Source: Nostoc sp. GT001 (GTDB taxonomy: Bacteria > Cyanobacteriota > Cyanobacteriia > Cyanobacteriales > Nostocaceae). Taken from it: a stretch of DNA of 53,514 bases. Positions within the stretch are counted from its first letter, which is position 1; every line of letters starts with the position of its first letter. Under the pieces are notes generated by a model. It was given only the letters and a program-made list of their open reading frames with translations, was not told where the DNA came from and did no database searches. The position numbers and the translations under genes were made by a program. The stretch is from positions 4,023,518 through 4,077,031 of the forward strand of contig NZ_JAUDRJ010000003.1 in NCBI RefSeq assembly GCF_030382115.1, read 5' to 3'. This document shows, in pieces, positions 28,236 through 37,430 of this stretch.

Positions 28236-28416
28236 GGGTAAACCAATCTAGTGTGATGTATAGCTTATTTTCTTATGGTTCCCATTTGAACACAGATGCG
28301 ATCGCCTCTGATAAAATCATAAGCATCTTGCTCTGTCTTGATTTCAGTGCTTTTACCCTGCCAGAACCCGTTTGATTGCGGCTAGAAATATATGAAATCT
28401 TATATTTTGAAACTGT

Positions 28417-28794
28417 ATGTATTTTAAGATAGGCGGGATTGTGGGAGCGATCGCTATTTTATTAAGTAATGGTAGTGCCATCGCTGAAGATGCACAGAGA
28501 TATATCACTGTAGGGCATGATAAATTAGGAAACAGTGTAGCTCTGGATACGGAAACTATAAAAGGCACTACATACAAGCTTTACGGAATGTATGGTGATG
28601 GCATTTTCGAGACTACATTCGATGCTTCGTGCAAAGAATCGCGGCTTTTTCGGAATCGCATTGCCATTTATGGTTCGGAGGGACAGCTACTTCAAGAGGA
28701 TCGAGAAAAAGGAGAAATACCTTTTGTAGCTAATTCTTCACCAGGCAAAGGAATGCAAATTGTTTGTCAAAAGATTGGTGCAGATGGTTGGTAG
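28417..28794 (+). CDS. Hypothetical secreted protein (125 aa)
   Basis: The product starts with a signal peptide (KIGGIVGAIAILLSNGSAIA, cleavage likely before EDAQ) and a short beta-rich domain. Two cysteines (in DASCKES and QIVCQK) may form a disulfide. The pattern TVGHDKLGNSVALDTETIKGT resembles small periplasmic cyanobacterial proteins, but no function is known. It is divergent from the HNH-motif gene. Confidence 0.65.
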   Translation: MYFKIGGIVGAIAILLSNGSAIAEDAQRYITVGHDKLGNSVALDTETIKGTTYKLYGMYGDGIFETTFDASCKESRLFRNRIAIYGSEGQLLQEDREKGEIPFVANSSPGKGMQIVCQKIGADGW

Positions 28795-28859
28795 GTTAAG
28801 TAGGGAGTGGGAAATGGGGAATGCCCCATGCCCAATCACTAGTGCCCAGGTAGAAAATA

Positions 28860-29468
28860 CTAAGGACAAAACAACGTGTCACGCGTATCTCGTCCTGTAA
28901 TCGGATTAGTCCCTTTGGCAAGTTTGCACAATTTTTTTTGCTCATCGGGACGCAGCAGCGTATCGGTAAAATCTGCCCCGTCAATGATTGCACCATCAAA
29001 TCTGGCGTTAGCAGCAAAGGCACCCTCCAATAGTGCATTTGTCAAATTTGCTCTGACTAAACGAGCTGAGTCTAAAGTGGCATTTCTCAAATCAGAACTT
29101 TCCAAATTCGCAGACTCTAAATTTGCTGCAAAGAAACTGACACCGTTCAAATTAGCTCGGCTGAAGTTGCTCTGGCGAAGATTAGCTTTAGTAAAGCTAG
29201 AGTCTGTTAAATCACGTCCTGAAAAATCAGCCTCTACCAAAATTTCCTTATTATATTCAAGTGCCAGAGCTGTTGGAGTAAAACCGACTGTTGCGGTGAT
29301 GCCAACTATTCCCCACAGGAATAAGCTGAGTATACTTACCCAAATGTGATGGTTTGTTTTACGCTTCAATTCCAACTCAGTGCTGAATAAGTTGAGTGTA
29401 GAACCCGTTGTGCGTAGGCATAGCCCGCCGCAGGCATCGCTTAACCTAGAATTCACAGAATTCATCAT
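28860..29468 (-). CDS. Pentapeptide-repeat protein with N-terminal membrane/signal segment
   Basis: The product is about 202 residues from ATG 29468 (a TTG at 29480 would add four). A hydrophobic segment ([19 protein letters not shown]) is followed by about eleven pentapeptide repeats of the A(D/N)Lxx type ([19 protein letters not shown] and following), which fold as a right-handed beta-helix. The C-terminal tail has two cysteines (KKLCKLAKG and DTLFCP), as in thylakoid-lumen pentapeptide proteins, so a lumenal or periplasmic location is likely. The first 20-25 residues are encoded by a small dispersed repeat (29409-29443), so the true start may be downstream. Function is unknown. Confidence 0.8.
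   Translation of the reverse strand: MMNSVNSRLSDACGGLCLRTTGSTLNLFSTELELKRKTNHHIWVSILSLFLWGIVGITATVGFTPTALALEYNKEILVEADFSGRDLTDSSFTKANLRQSNFSRANLNGVSFFAANLESANLESSDLRNATLDSARLVRANLTNALLEGAFAANARFDGAIIDGADFTDTLLRPDEQKKLCKLAKGTNPITGRDTRDTLFCP
29409..29443. repeat. Small dispersed repeat inside the pentapeptide gene N-terminus
   Basis: The GC-rich stretch with GCATAGCCCGCCGCAGGCAT is typical of dispersed Nostoc repeats and is translated in frame as part of the N-terminus ([11 protein letters not shown]). Confidence 0.5.
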
Positions 29469-29479
29469 ATTTTTAGTCA

Positions 29480-30022
29480 ATGGCTAACCTTCCTCCATCT
29501 CATTATCCAGATATTGGTCATTTAGGAGAAGACCTAGTAGCCCAATGGTTGCAATCTACTGGTTGGATAATTCTCCATCGTCGCTTTTCTAGCCGCTGGG
29601 GAGAAATTGATATTATTGCTCAATATGATGGACGAACTGGGGAAAAACTCTTTACTCAGGACTCCTTACGGGCTAAACGCCCCGCTACCGCTAACAGCAC
29701 TCAGCACTCAATATTGGCATTTGTTGAAGTTAAAACCCGTAGTTCAGGTAGTTGGGATGCCGGGGGAAGAAGCGCAATCACTCCACAAAAGCAAGCAAAA
29801 ATCTGGCGTACAGCTGGAATATTTTTAGCGCAGTACCCTGAGAAGGCAGATTATTCTTGTAGGTTTGATGTTGCTATTGTCTACTGCCAAAAAATATCAA
29901 AAAATCTGACTGGGGTTATAGCAAATCAGGAAGCTCTAGCTACTTCATCAGTACCCGGATATAAGTTTAAGCTGCAAGAATACATTCTGGCAGCTTTTGA
30001 CTCTTCAATTGATAATGGTTAA
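29480..30022 (+). CDS. YraN/UPF0102-family putative endonuclease
   Basis: The 180-residue product has the family motifs [20 protein letters not shown] and [12 protein letters not shown], a PD-(D/E)XK-like nuclease core (E, D, E-x-K). Typical members are about 120 residues. The excess is partly explained by an in-frame dispersed repeat encoding about residues 60-77 ([16 protein letters not shown]), inserted between the two core motifs. The role of the family is not well established; a link to DNA processing is presumed. It starts 11 bases from the divergent pentapeptide gene. Confidence 0.85.
   Translation: MANLPPSHYPDIGHLGEDLVAQWLQSTGWIILHRRFSSRWGEIDIIAQYDGRTGEKLFTQDSLRAKRPATANSTQHSILAFVEVKTRSSGSWDAGGRSAITPQKQAKIWRTAGIFLAQYPEKADYSCRFDVAIVYCQKISKNLTGVIANQEALATSSVPGYKFKLQEYILAAFDSSIDNG
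29659..29709. repeat. Small dispersed repeat inserted in frame in the YraN gene
   Basis: The stretch around ACGGGCTAAACGCCCCGCTA and CCGCTAACAGCACTCAGCACT matches a GC-rich dispersed-repeat style of Nostoc and interrupts the YraN core without breaking the frame. Confidence 0.55.
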
Positions 30023-30092
30023 TTGGTAATGGATAAAATATCTTAATTACCAATGACCAATAATTTTGTAGTGGCGTTACAACCAAATAGTC

Positions 30093-30482
30093 TCAGGCCA
30101 GAGTTTCTGGACAGTAACCTAAGCCCCTGACAAACTGTTGCCGGAACGCTTCAATTTCGTCTCTTTCTGGGCTACCATGAGAAACGATCGCTACCTGATA
30201 GCGACGCATCACATCCACAGGGCACTGTCCCGCTTCCAAACTCCAAAGTGCCATTTGCACCCTCATTGGCGGTTCGTAGCTAATTCCTAATTCATTTAGA
30301 AAAGCGCGAAAGTCGCCATCTTCTTGGGCCGAGACTTGACCTTTGAGTTTGATCCTAACCACCCAGCCATCAATTTGATGAATTACGGTGACGAACGAAA
30401 CTGGTGTCTGGGGTCTAGCGTGGAGGTGTTGAACGACCCTCAGGGTTAGACTGGCATTTGCCAGATAGTACAAGTATTCCAT
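30093..30482 (-). CDS. Hypothetical cyanobacterial protein (about 129 aa)
   Basis: I do not recognise the function. From ATG 30482 the product begins MEYLYYLANASLTLRVVQ and is a small soluble alpha/beta protein. The frame stays open to a TTG at 30590, which would add 36 residues; neither start has a clear ribosome binding site. It converges with the YraN gene, with a possible hairpin at 30023-30053 between them. Confidence 0.6.
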   Translation of the reverse strand: MEYLYYLANASLTLRVVQHLHARPQTPVSFVTVIHQIDGWVVRIKLKGQVSAQEDGDFRAFLNELGISYEPPMRVQMALWSLEAGQCPVDVMRRYQVAIVSHGSPERDEIEAFRQQFVRGLGYCPETLA

Positions 30483-30752
30483 GTTTGTTGTGCTTGGGAT
30501 CAAAGCCAATCCTACATATCTATATTCGTCAATAATACCTGTTCCCGGTAGGGTAAAAGCCCCCGTTTTTAGATGGGGAGGTTTACCCAATTTTTATGTT
30601 AATTTTTCCGTGTTACTTAATAGTAACAATCTTATAGCCTTGCGACAAAACTGAGCGAAAATGCCTTAAAGTTCCTTTAGAAGGGAAAACTTAACTCAAC
30701 CTTTTTAAGAGAGTATAAATACTAAATAAAGCAAAAACTAGTACAAGCCAAT

Positions 30753-31955
30753 TTGAAAGATACATCTCGTCCACAAGCAAAAGATTTGGAATTAGATTGC
30801 TCGGTAGCTGGCTATGACTACACACTACCTCCAGAACTCATTGCCCAAAACCCAGCAGTTCCTAGAGATAGCTCACGGTTACTGGTAGTTGATTCTCGGA
30901 CTACAGGCATAGAAGCAGCACCTCTACACCATATTTTCCATGATTTGCCTGCACTGCTACGCTCTGGTGATTTGTTGGTTATGAACAATACAAGAGTCAT
31001 TCCAGCGCGGCTTTATGGTCATAAATCCACTGGTGCGAAAATCCAGGTGTTGCTGTTGGAAGAACGGCAGCATAACTGTTGGTTAGCTTTAGTTAAGCCA
31101 GGAAAAAGCTTCAAACAGGGAGCGAAGATTATCTTTGAACCAAGGCAATTAGGGATTCGGGATTATAAAGATTCTTCGCCAATCCCCAGCGATGGACTGA
31201 GCCTGTCGTTGGCGCAGCCTCTCGTAGAGAGGTGTCCCCAACTCACGGCTACGGTTCTAGAAACAGACGCAGCTACCGGGGGGCGTTTGTTGCAATTTGA
31301 TGTACCAGAGGGAAAGACTTTGGTAGAACTGTTAGAGGTATTTGGTGAAGTACCGTTACCACCGTACATCACTACCTCAAAAGCTGCTGATGAACAGTAT
31401 CAGACAGTTTATGCTAAACAACCAGGAGCGATCGCGGCTCCAACGGCAGGATTACACTTTACCCCAGAGTTATTACAAAAGTTGCGCGATCGCCAAATCA
31501 ATCAAGCTTTTGTGACGCTACACGTTGGTGTCGGCACATTTCGCCCTGTGGAAGTAGAAGACGTAACTACCCATCAGATGCATGAAGAATGGATTGAAGT
31601 CCCTGCTGCTACAGTAGAGCAAATCCGCGCCACTAAAGCTGCTGGCGGTCGAATTATTGCTGTGGGAACAACGGCAGTAAGGGCTTTAGAAGGGGCGGCT
31701 CAATCTGGTAATTTACAACCATTTTGCGGAAAAACAGACTTGTTTATTTATCCCGGCTATCAATGGCGGGTGGTAGATGGTTTGATTACGAATTTTCACT
31801 TACCGCGTTCTAGTTTATTGATGTTGGTAAGTGCCCTAATTGGTAGACAACGGTTATTGAATATATACAATGAAGCGATCGCTTTTAAATATCGCTTTTA
31901 TTCATTCGGTGATGCCATGCTAATTTTGCCGTCAGGTGTGGGAGTGGGGAGTTAG
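30753..31955 (+). CDS. queA: tRNA preQ1(34) S-adenosylmethionine ribosyltransferase-isomerase
   Basis: The protein is about 400 residues, longer than the usual 340-360. Motifs are [63 protein letters not shown] and [22 protein letters not shown] [13 protein letters not shown]. It transfers the ribosyl moiety of SAM to preQ1 in tRNA, making epoxyqueuosine. The start is TTG at 30753, since no ATG or GTG precedes the conserved region. The extra length is a segment at about residues 131-165, part of which is encoded by a dispersed repeat near 31189-31238. Confidence 0.95.
   Translation: MKDTSRPQAKDLELDCSVAGYDYTLPPELIAQNPAVPRDSSRLLVVDSRTTGIEAAPLHHIFHDLPALLRSGDLLVMNNTRVIPARLYGHKSTGAKIQVLLLEERQHNCWLALVKPGKSFKQGAKIIFEPRQLGIRDYKDSSPIPSDGLSLSLAQPLVERCPQLTATVLETDAATGGRLLQFDVPEGKTLVELLEVFGEVPLPPYITTSKAADEQYQTVYAKQPGAIAAPTAGLHFTPELLQKLRDRQINQAFVTLHVGVGTFRPVEVEDVTTHQMHEEWIEVPAATVEQIRATKAAGGRIIAVGTTAVRALEGAAQSGNLQPFCGKTDLFIYPGYQWRVVDGLITNFHLPRSSLLMLVSALIGRQRLLNIYNEAIAFKYRFYSFGDAMLILPSGVGVGS
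31189..31238. repeat. Small dispersed repeat inserted in frame in queA
   Basis: The stretch around GTTGGCGCAGCCTCTCGTAG, with the palindrome CTCTCGTAGAGAG, is a GC-rich Nostoc-type repeat. It is translated as [12 protein letters not shown] in a variable loop of QueA. Confidence 0.6.
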
Positions 31956-31985
31956 GAGTTAGGAGTGAGGGGTTAGGAGTTAAAA
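31951..31985. repeat. GTTAGGA heptamer tract
   Basis: Five contiguous heptamers (GTTAGGA, GTTAGGA, GTGAGGG, GTTAGGA, GTTAAAA) start at the queA stop. The complementary heptamer TCCTAAC occurs three times at 33341-33361, on the other side of the TPR gene. Confidence 0.75.
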
Positions 31986-32064
31986 GTTGGAAATTAGGAA
32001 TTTTTTCTTTCGTGGTGGGTACTCTGACTTATAGGAGTTAAAAATAAGTACAGGTCTGCTATTA

Positions 32065-33159
32065 ATGTCTGAAAAATACCTATTTTCTCATTGGTTAAAT
32101 TTATTTTGTCAGGTAACACTCGGTGGCTGTTCTGCATTTTTGCTCTTGGCTGCACCGACAATTACTAATTTTCCAGTTAGCAAGCTGCTGGCAGAAACTG
32201 CAATTTCTCAGGATCTCGAAGTAGCTAGCTTTTTCCAGCAGGGAGTTACGCGCTATAACCGCCAAGACTTACAAGGTGCAGAATATGCCTTTCGCCAAGC
32301 GTTGCAGCGAGATCCTAACCTTGGGGCAGCACGGAATTATCTGGGTAATATATTAATAGAGCAAAATCGCCTGGATGAAGCTTTACAAGAATTTACAGAG
32401 GCGATAAAACTTAATCCCAATTCTAGCGAAGCTTATTACAACTTAGGGTTAGTGTTGCATCGACAAGGAGAAAAAGATGCAGCAATTACGGCTTATCGCC
32501 AGAGCTTAGTGATAGATTCCACAAGGGTGGCAGCACTGTATAATCTGGGTTTGTTGCTGTACGAACAAGGAAAGTTAGAGGAAGCGATCGCAGCATACCA
32601 AAAAGCGATTAATCTAGATGGCAGCAATGCCAATGCTTATCTTAACTTAGCGATCGCCTTGCAACAACAAGGTCAAATCGAGCCTGCGATCGCTACTTAT
32701 CGCCAAGCTTTGAAGCTAGATCCTAAAAATGCCACAGCCTACAGCAATATGGCAAATTTGCTAGCAATGCATGGTCAAGCTCCTGAGGCTATTTCTGTTT
32801 ATCGGCAAGCTATTCGCCTAAATCCGAAAAGCGCCTCAACTTACTATAACTTGGGAGTAACTTTATATAATCAGGGCGAGTTCAAAAAAGCCAGTGGAGT
32901 TTTGAAACGCGCTCACAACGAATATCGCGAGCAAGGCAACATTGAACAAGCCCAGAAAATTGAGCAGCTAATGCAGCAAATTGCTCAGAAAACTGGGCAA
33001 CAGCAACCTCAAGCTAGTCAAACAGCTACTCCTTCTCAGAGTTCAGATTCTACAGCACAAACACCTGAGTCACAGACGCCAAATCAACCAGAAACGTCCG
33101 CGAACCCTGGCGATGTGCCTGTCTCAGTTGAACCACAATCCACTTCAACAAGTCCCTGA
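32065..33159 (+). CDS. Tetratricopeptide-repeat protein with N-terminal signal/anchor
   Basis: The 364-residue product has a hydrophobic segment at about 12-33 and then six to seven TPR units (residues 52-290; for example LDEALQEFTEAIKLNPNSSE and AYYNLGLVLHRQGEKDAAIT). The C-terminal 60 residues are Gln/Ser/Thr/Pro-rich and disordered. It is likely exported or membrane-attached and works as a protein scaffold. The partner is unknown. It lies between inverted heptamer tracts and is followed by dispersed repeats. Confidence 0.88.
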   Translation: MSEKYLFSHWLNLFCQVTLGGCSAFLLLAAPTITNFPVSKLLAETAISQDLEVASFFQQGVTRYNRQDLQGAEYAFRQALQRDPNLGAARNYLGNILIEQNRLDEALQEFTEAIKLNPNSSEAYYNLGLVLHRQGEKDAAITAYRQSLVIDSTRVAALYNLGLLLYEQGKLEEAIAAYQKAINLDGSNANAYLNLAIALQQQGQIEPAIATYRQALKLDPKNATAYSNMANLLAMHGQAPEAISVYRQAIRLNPKSASTYYNLGVTLYNQGEFKKASGVLKRAHNEYREQGNIEQAQKIEQLMQQIAQKTGQQQPQASQTATPSQSSDSTAQTPESQTPNQPETSANPGDVPVSVEPQSTSTSP

Positions 33160-33189
33160 CAATAAAAACTCAGAGTTAAGGCGATTTGC

Positions 33190-33275
33190 CCTCATCCCCC
33201 AACCCCTTCTCCCAAAATTGGGAGAAGGAGAACGAATTTCAAAGTCCCTCTCCCAAGCTTGGGAGAGGGCTTTTG
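33190..33275. repeat. Interspersed palindromic repeat (CCAACCCCTTCTCCCAAAATTGGGAGAAGG type)
   Basis: CTTCTCCCAAAATTGGGAGAAG (about 33208-33229) and CCCTCTCCCAAGCTTGGGAGAGGG (about 33245-33268) are two perfect or near-perfect hairpins of the widespread cyanobacterial intergenic repeat. They follow the TPR gene and could double as its terminator. Confidence 0.7.
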
Positions 33276-33340
33276 ATTCATGCAATAAGTCTATTCTCTA
33301 CTGGAAGTTAGGTTGGAGTAAAAGTTGCACACAGCATAAC

Positions 33341-33361
33341 TCCTAACTCCTAACTCCTAAC
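33341..33361. repeat. TCCTAAC heptamer tract
   Basis: Three exact tandem copies of TCCTAAC end five bases before the stop codon side of the minus-strand KtrA-like gene. Confidence 0.75.
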
Positions 33362-33365
33362 TTTT

Positions 33366-34061
33366 TTAAATCGGCAAACGATTAATATCTTTATTGCAAC
33401 CAATAACAACCATTGCTGAACCACGCTCTAAACGCTTGGTAGCGTCAGGATTAATTTGAAATTTACCATCCTGGCTTACTGCTAACAAATTTAAACCATA
33501 GCGGTTACGAAGTTGCAGTTCAGTGATGGTTTTGCCGTGAAATTCATCAGGCACAATCAACTCTACAATACTGTTATCTGGGTCGAGGTCAAACCGATCT
33601 AGAATTGCTGGTTTGGTAAGAGTACGCGCTAAGGCACAACCCGCTTCATACTCAGGAAAAACAACATGATCTGCTCCTACTCGCCGCAATAGTTTACGGT
33701 GAACTTCACTAGAAGCTTTAGCAACTACATGAGGTACACCAGCCTCTTTCACATTTAGAGTGGTTATGATACTTTCTTGAACGTAGTTGCCAATTGCAAC
33801 AATTACAGTATCAAATTCAAAAATTCCAGCTTCTTTGAGTGCGGCTGGTTCTGTAGAGTCTAGTTGCAAAGCATGACCAACTATTCCCTCAGTTAATGCT
33901 TCTGAAACTCGTTTTTCATCAATATCTGTTGCCAGCACTTGATAACCAAAATTGTGCAGCGTGGAACAGACAGACCTTCCAAAACGACCTAACCCAATTA
34001 CAGCAAATTGGTGGTTATCTTTACGTAAACTGCGAAAAAAACTTAATGATGACAGATTCAC
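33366..34061 (-). CDS. TrkA/KtrA-type potassium uptake regulatory subunit
   Basis: The 231-residue product starts with GTG. An N-terminal Rossmann RCK domain carries AVIGLGRFGRSVCSTL and ATDIDEKRV, binding ATP or NAD; the C-terminal RCK_C/TrkA_C domain is at about 140-230 (IVELIVPDEFHGKTITEL). It is the cytoplasmic gating ring for the membrane subunit encoded just upstream (151 bases apart, same strand), as in KtrAB and cyanobacterial KtrABE. Confidence 0.92.
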   Translation of the reverse strand: MNLSSLSFFRSLRKDNHQFAVIGLGRFGRSVCSTLHNFGYQVLATDIDEKRVSEALTEGIVGHALQLDSTEPAALKEAGIFEFDTVIVAIGNYVQESIITTLNVKEAGVPHVVAKASSEVHRKLLRRVGADHVVFPEYEAGCALARTLTKPAILDRFDLDPDNSIVELIVPDEFHGKTITELQLRNRYGLNLLAVSQDGKFQINPDATKRLERGSAMVVIGCNKDINRLPI

Positions 34062-34212
34062 CGTTGTTATCCTTATTATGGCTCCCTGTATTTAGGGCAA
34101 AAAACGGTTATACCGCTTGAATTAAAAATTTTATTTTTGCCTTCTAATGTATATTTTATCAGTTTGGGCATTGGTTATTCTTTCTCCCCCATTCCCTATT
34201 CTGTCTCCATAA

Positions 34213-35565
34213 CTATCCCACAAGTAAATTTTCTTCAGGATAGTGAATTCTCGTAGGGCGGGGATCTCCTAGTACGGCAGACATCAGTAGTAAAACACCT
34301 ACTCTTCCAACGTACATAGTGACAATTAAGATGAGCTTTGCTGCTGTAGATATAGTTCCTGTAATGCCTGTAGAAAGCCCTACAGTAGCAAAGGCTGATA
34401 CTACTTCAAACAAAATTTGAATAAAATCTAATGTTGGATCTGTGAGGCTAATTAAAATCGTGGCGAAAATCACGGTCGCTACCGATCCTACTAACACACC
34501 TACAGCTTTTAAAATTAAAGTTATTGCTATCTTGCGATCATACAACAAAACTTCTTCTTTTCCCCGGAGAATAGCTTTTGTACAACTGGTTAGAACTCTT
34601 AAAGTTGTTGTTTTCATACCTCCCCCTGTACCACCTGGACTTGCACCAATAAACATTAGTGCAATCGTAATAAATAGACCAGCCGTAGTCATTTTGCTAA
34701 TATCAATGGTGTTAAAACCAGCAGTTCTGGGAGTAACTGATTGGAACCAAGCTACTAATATCTGGTCACGAAAACTTAGAGAGCCAAATGTTGCAGGGTT
34801 TCTGATTTCTATACAGAAAAAGGCTATTATTCCTATTACTAATAATATCAGAGTTGTACTAGTCGCAACTTTGAAATCTAGGGTAAAGACTTGGGTTTGA
34901 GTTTTTTTGTGGATGCAATCGCGCAACCAAAGATACATTTCCAAAATTACCTGATAGCCAATTCCCCCAAAGATAATCAACATGCTAATGGTGAAGACTA
35001 CTAAAAAGGATGATTGATAGCCAATTAAGTTATCTTTAAACAAACTAAAACCAGCATTGTTCCAAGCATTGATGCTATGGAAAATCGCTAACCAAAGTCC
35101 TTGACTCCATCCATACTCTGGAACAAAAGCTGGTATAAGTAAGAAGACTCCGGTAATTTCAAAAATTAAAGTTGTGGCAATAATTGAACGGATAACTTGG
35201 GAGCTACCACTCATCCCTGGTCGGTCTAAAGCTTGTTGAATGGCGATTTTTTGCCGCATATCAAACTTACGACCAATTAGCAAAATCAGAAATGTGGTGG
35301 TTGTCATGTAGCCCAACCCGCCAATCTGAGCTAAGAGGGCAATAAATAACTGACCCCAAAAGGAAAAATAAGTACCAGGATCGACTACTGATAAACCTGT
35401 GACACAAACTGCGGATGTGGAAGTAAATAGTGCCACAATCAGGTTATCCCATGTACCATCGCTAGTTGAGAAAGGCATCATCAACAGGATAGTACCAACA
35501 GCAATGACAGCCAGAAACCCCAAACAAATTGTGCGAGCGACAGTCATAATTAATTCAAAATTCAA
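34213..35565 (-). CDS. KtrB/TrkH-type potassium transporter membrane subunit
   Basis: The 450-residue integral membrane protein has four pore repeats, the first with TSTSAVCVTGLSVVD, others with NAWNNAGFSLF, SVTPRTAGFNT and FATVGLSTGIT. The conserved pore-loop glycines of the KtrB selectivity filter are visible. It imports potassium, often with sodium, across the inner membrane. With the downstream KtrA-like gene it forms a Ktr system important in osmotic adaptation. Length is normal. Confidence 0.93.
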   Translation of the reverse strand: MNFELIMTVARTICLGFLAVIAVGTILLMMPFSTSDGTWDNLIVALFTSTSAVCVTGLSVVDPGTYFSFWGQLFIALLAQIGGLGYMTTTTFLILLIGRKFDMRQKIAIQQALDRPGMSGSSQVIRSIIATTLIFEITGVFLLIPAFVPEYGWSQGLWLAIFHSINAWNNAGFSLFKDNLIGYQSSFLVVFTISMLIIFGGIGYQVILEMYLWLRDCIHKKTQTQVFTLDFKVATSTTLILLVIGIIAFFCIEIRNPATFGSLSFRDQILVAWFQSVTPRTAGFNTIDISKMTTAGLFITIALMFIGASPGGTGGGMKTTTLRVLTSCTKAILRGKEEVLLYDRKIAITLILKAVGVLVGSVATVIFATILISLTDPTLDFIQILFEVVSAFATVGLSTGITGTISTAAKLILIVTMYVGRVGVLLLMSAVLGDPRPTRIHYPEENLLVG

Positions 35566-35742
35566 AATTCAAAAAGTCAGATTTAAAATGGGTTGCCAGA
35601 TGCTTTAAGCTGTAGCCCTATTTAGGAGAATTGACATAAATTCGACTCAGTAAAGTTTATTAAGGTAAAACTGAGAAATTTTTCCCAGGAGGATAAATCT
35701 CGGTTTACCTTCCCTGGAAGTAAAAATACCCTTATTTAATTA

Positions 35743-35778
35743 AAAACATACATGGTAGCCTACCTGTATGTTTTTTTT
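35743..35778 (+). terminator. Hairpin plus T-run 33 bases before a methyltransferase gene
   Basis: AAAACATACATGGTA pairs with TACCTGTATGTTTT (one bulged base), followed by a run of eight T residues. It has the form of an intrinsic terminator for plus-strand transcription, but no plus-strand gene precedes it for about 2.5 kb. It may be a leader attenuator or terminate antisense transcription. Confidence 0.6.
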
Positions 35779-35810
35779 GAATTCTACTTCGTCTCAATAC
35801 TACTTTTTTC

Positions 35811-36653
35811 ATGAGTGCAACACTTTACCAGCAAATTCAGCAGTTCTACGATGCTTCCTCTGGTCTGTGGGAACAGATTTGGGGCGAACACATGCACCAC
35901 GGCTATTACGGGACTGATGGCAGCCAGAAAAAAGACCGCCGTCAAGCTCAAATTGATTTAATCGAGGAACTGCTCAATTGGGCGGGGGTACAAGCAGCAG
36001 AAAATATCCTCGATGTGGGTTGTGGTATTGGCGGCAGTTCTTTATATTTGGCAGAAAAGTTTAATGCTAAGGCTACAGGAATTACTTTGAGTCCTGTGCA
36101 AGCTGCCAGAGCAACGGAACGCGCAACGGAAGCGAATTTGAGTCTGAAAACTCAGTTTCAAGTCGCCAATGCTCAAGCAATGCCTTTTGCTGATAATTCT
36201 TTTGATTTGGTTTGGTCGCTAGAAAGCGGCGAACACATGCCAGATAAAACTAAGTTTCTCCAGGAATGTTATCGGGTATTGAAACCTGGCGGGAAGTTAA
36301 TTATGGTGACTTGGTGTCATCGACCGACTGATAAGTTACCACTGACGGCGGATGAGGAAAAGCATTTGCAGGATATTTATCGGGTGTATTGTTTGCCTTA
36401 TGTGATTTCTTTACCAGAATATGAAGCGATCGCACGTCAACTTCCATTAAACAATATTCGCACCGCCGATTGGTCAACCGCCGTCGCTCCCTTTTGGAAT
36501 GTAGTCATTGATTCGGCATTTACTCCCCAAGCACTTTGGGGTTTACTCAACGCCGGTTGGACTACCATTCAAGGGGCGTTATCACTGGGGTTGATGCGTC
36601 GCGGTTATGAGCGCGGGTTAGTTCGGTTTGGTTTATTGTGCGGGAATAAGTAG
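35811..36653 (+). CDS. Gamma-tocopherol methyltransferase-like SAM methyltransferase
   Basis: The 280-residue product has the hallmark YDASSGLWEQIWGEHMHHGYYG at the N-terminus, split as ASSGLWEQIWGEHMHHGYYG, which is characteristic of gamma-tocopherol methyltransferases. SAM motif I is ILDVGCGIGGSSLYL, then ANAQAMPFADNSFDLVWSLE and VLKPGGKL. It would methylate gamma-tocopherol to alpha-tocopherol at thylakoid or envelope membranes. A related methyltransferase of other prenylquinones or sterol-like substrates cannot be excluded. Confidence 0.78.
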   Translation: MSATLYQQIQQFYDASSGLWEQIWGEHMHHGYYGTDGSQKKDRRQAQIDLIEELLNWAGVQAAENILDVGCGIGGSSLYLAEKFNAKATGITLSPVQAARATERATEANLSLKTQFQVANAQAMPFADNSFDLVWSLESGEHMPDKTKFLQECYRVLKPGGKLIMVTWCHRPTDKLPLTADEEKHLQDIYRVYCLPYVISLPEYEAIARQLPLNNIRTADWSTAVAPFWNVVIDSAFTPQALWGLLNAGWTTIQGALSLGLMRRGYERGLVRFGLLCGNK

Positions 36654-36672
36654 AAAAGTTCTTTGGGAAAAT

Positions 36673-36698
36673 ATCGCGCTGTGGTGAAACAGCGCGAT
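36673..36698. terminator. Hairpin ATCGCGCTG-TGGTGAAA-CAGCGCGAT
   Basis: A perfect nine-base stem with an eight-base loop lies 20 bases past the methyltransferase stop and between convergent genes. No T-run follows directly. Confidence 0.5.
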
Positions 36699-36750
36699 CG
36701 CACTACAATTTAAGAAATTCAATGACGGCTAATGTCTACCTTCAGAAACC

Positions 36751-37230
36751 TTACTTTGCTGTGAAATTGCCTATAATGCCACCAGCTTCGAGCGAACACC
36801 TAAAAAGTGTACCTGTTTCGCTATTCCCATCAGGCCCATCATTTACATCAAGGCTACCGAGATTAAGGGTTTGCCAATCTTTTGGCCCAGAAGTAGTATA
36901 AACTAGAGAACTAAACGAGAAACCGTTTCCAACACCATTAATCGAAACTGCTTGACACGAGCTATTATTTCCATAAATTCTGACTGACGTTGGGTGAGAA
37001 CCTGGTGACAGTTGCAAGGTTCCTACAACTTGAACACTGTAACTACAGTTATTGATAATTCCCCCATAACTCGAAGTGCTTAAACATGAATTGTCTTGGG
37101 GAAAGGAATTCTTCATAGTAGCTCCTGGTGCCGTTACTGCCAAAGCTTGGTTCGCTATTAAGCTTATAACTCCAGCCAACATACTTACCAAATAACCTTT
37201 TATAAAAAACCGCATTTTTTTTAACTCCAA
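36751..37230 (-). CDS. Hypothetical secreted protein (159 aa)
   Basis: The product has a clear signal peptide (FFIKGYLVSMLAGVISLIANQALA). The mature part is rich in Ser, Gly and Asn with four cysteines (NSCLS, NNCSYS, SSCQA, FRCSL) and a beta-rich pattern, so it is probably periplasmic or extracellular. I do not recognise it. Two Fur-like boxes lie 136-210 bases upstream, suggesting iron-responsive expression. Confidence 0.75.
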   Translation of the reverse strand: MELKKMRFFIKGYLVSMLAGVISLIANQALAVTAPGATMKNSFPQDNSCLSTSSYGGIINNCSYSVQVVGTLQLSPGSHPTSVRIYGNNSSCQAVSINGVGNGFSFSSLVYTTSGPKDWQTLNLGSLDVNDGPDGNSETGTLFRCSLEAGGIIGNFTAK

Positions 37231-37365
37231 TTTTGTATATATTTCAGTTTCATAAATTGAATTTACCTAAGAATTAAGCACGTTTTTGACAAAGTTATTC
37301 TGTCGTTACAATACTTTTTTATAACTTTTTCATATAATATTTAAGCTGTCAAAGACTTTGAAAAT

Positions 37366-37375
37366 AATGATAATC
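37366..37375. promoter_or_regulatory. Fur-box-like site AATGATAATC
   Basis: The context ATAATGATAATCAAAA matches the NAT-repeat core of Fur boxes. Its exact inverted copy is at 37431-37440. It lies upstream of the secreted-protein gene on the minus strand. Confidence 0.45.
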
Positions 37376-37430
37376 AAAAAGAGGCAAAGAAGTGCGATCT
37401 ATACTCGCATCCTCTCCCTCTGTACCACAT

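Noticed and set aside
28876..29349. Plus-strand frame of 157 codons opposite the pentapeptide gene
   Set aside because: Antisense shadow of regular pentapeptide repeats, which keep the opposite frame free of stops.
33190..33275. CRISPR-like repeat array
   Set aside because: Only two different hairpins without regular spacers; they match the common intergenic repeat.
34442..34900. Plus-strand frame of 152 codons opposite the KtrB gene
   Set aside because: Antisense of a clear membrane transporter gene; no start signal or recognisable protein.
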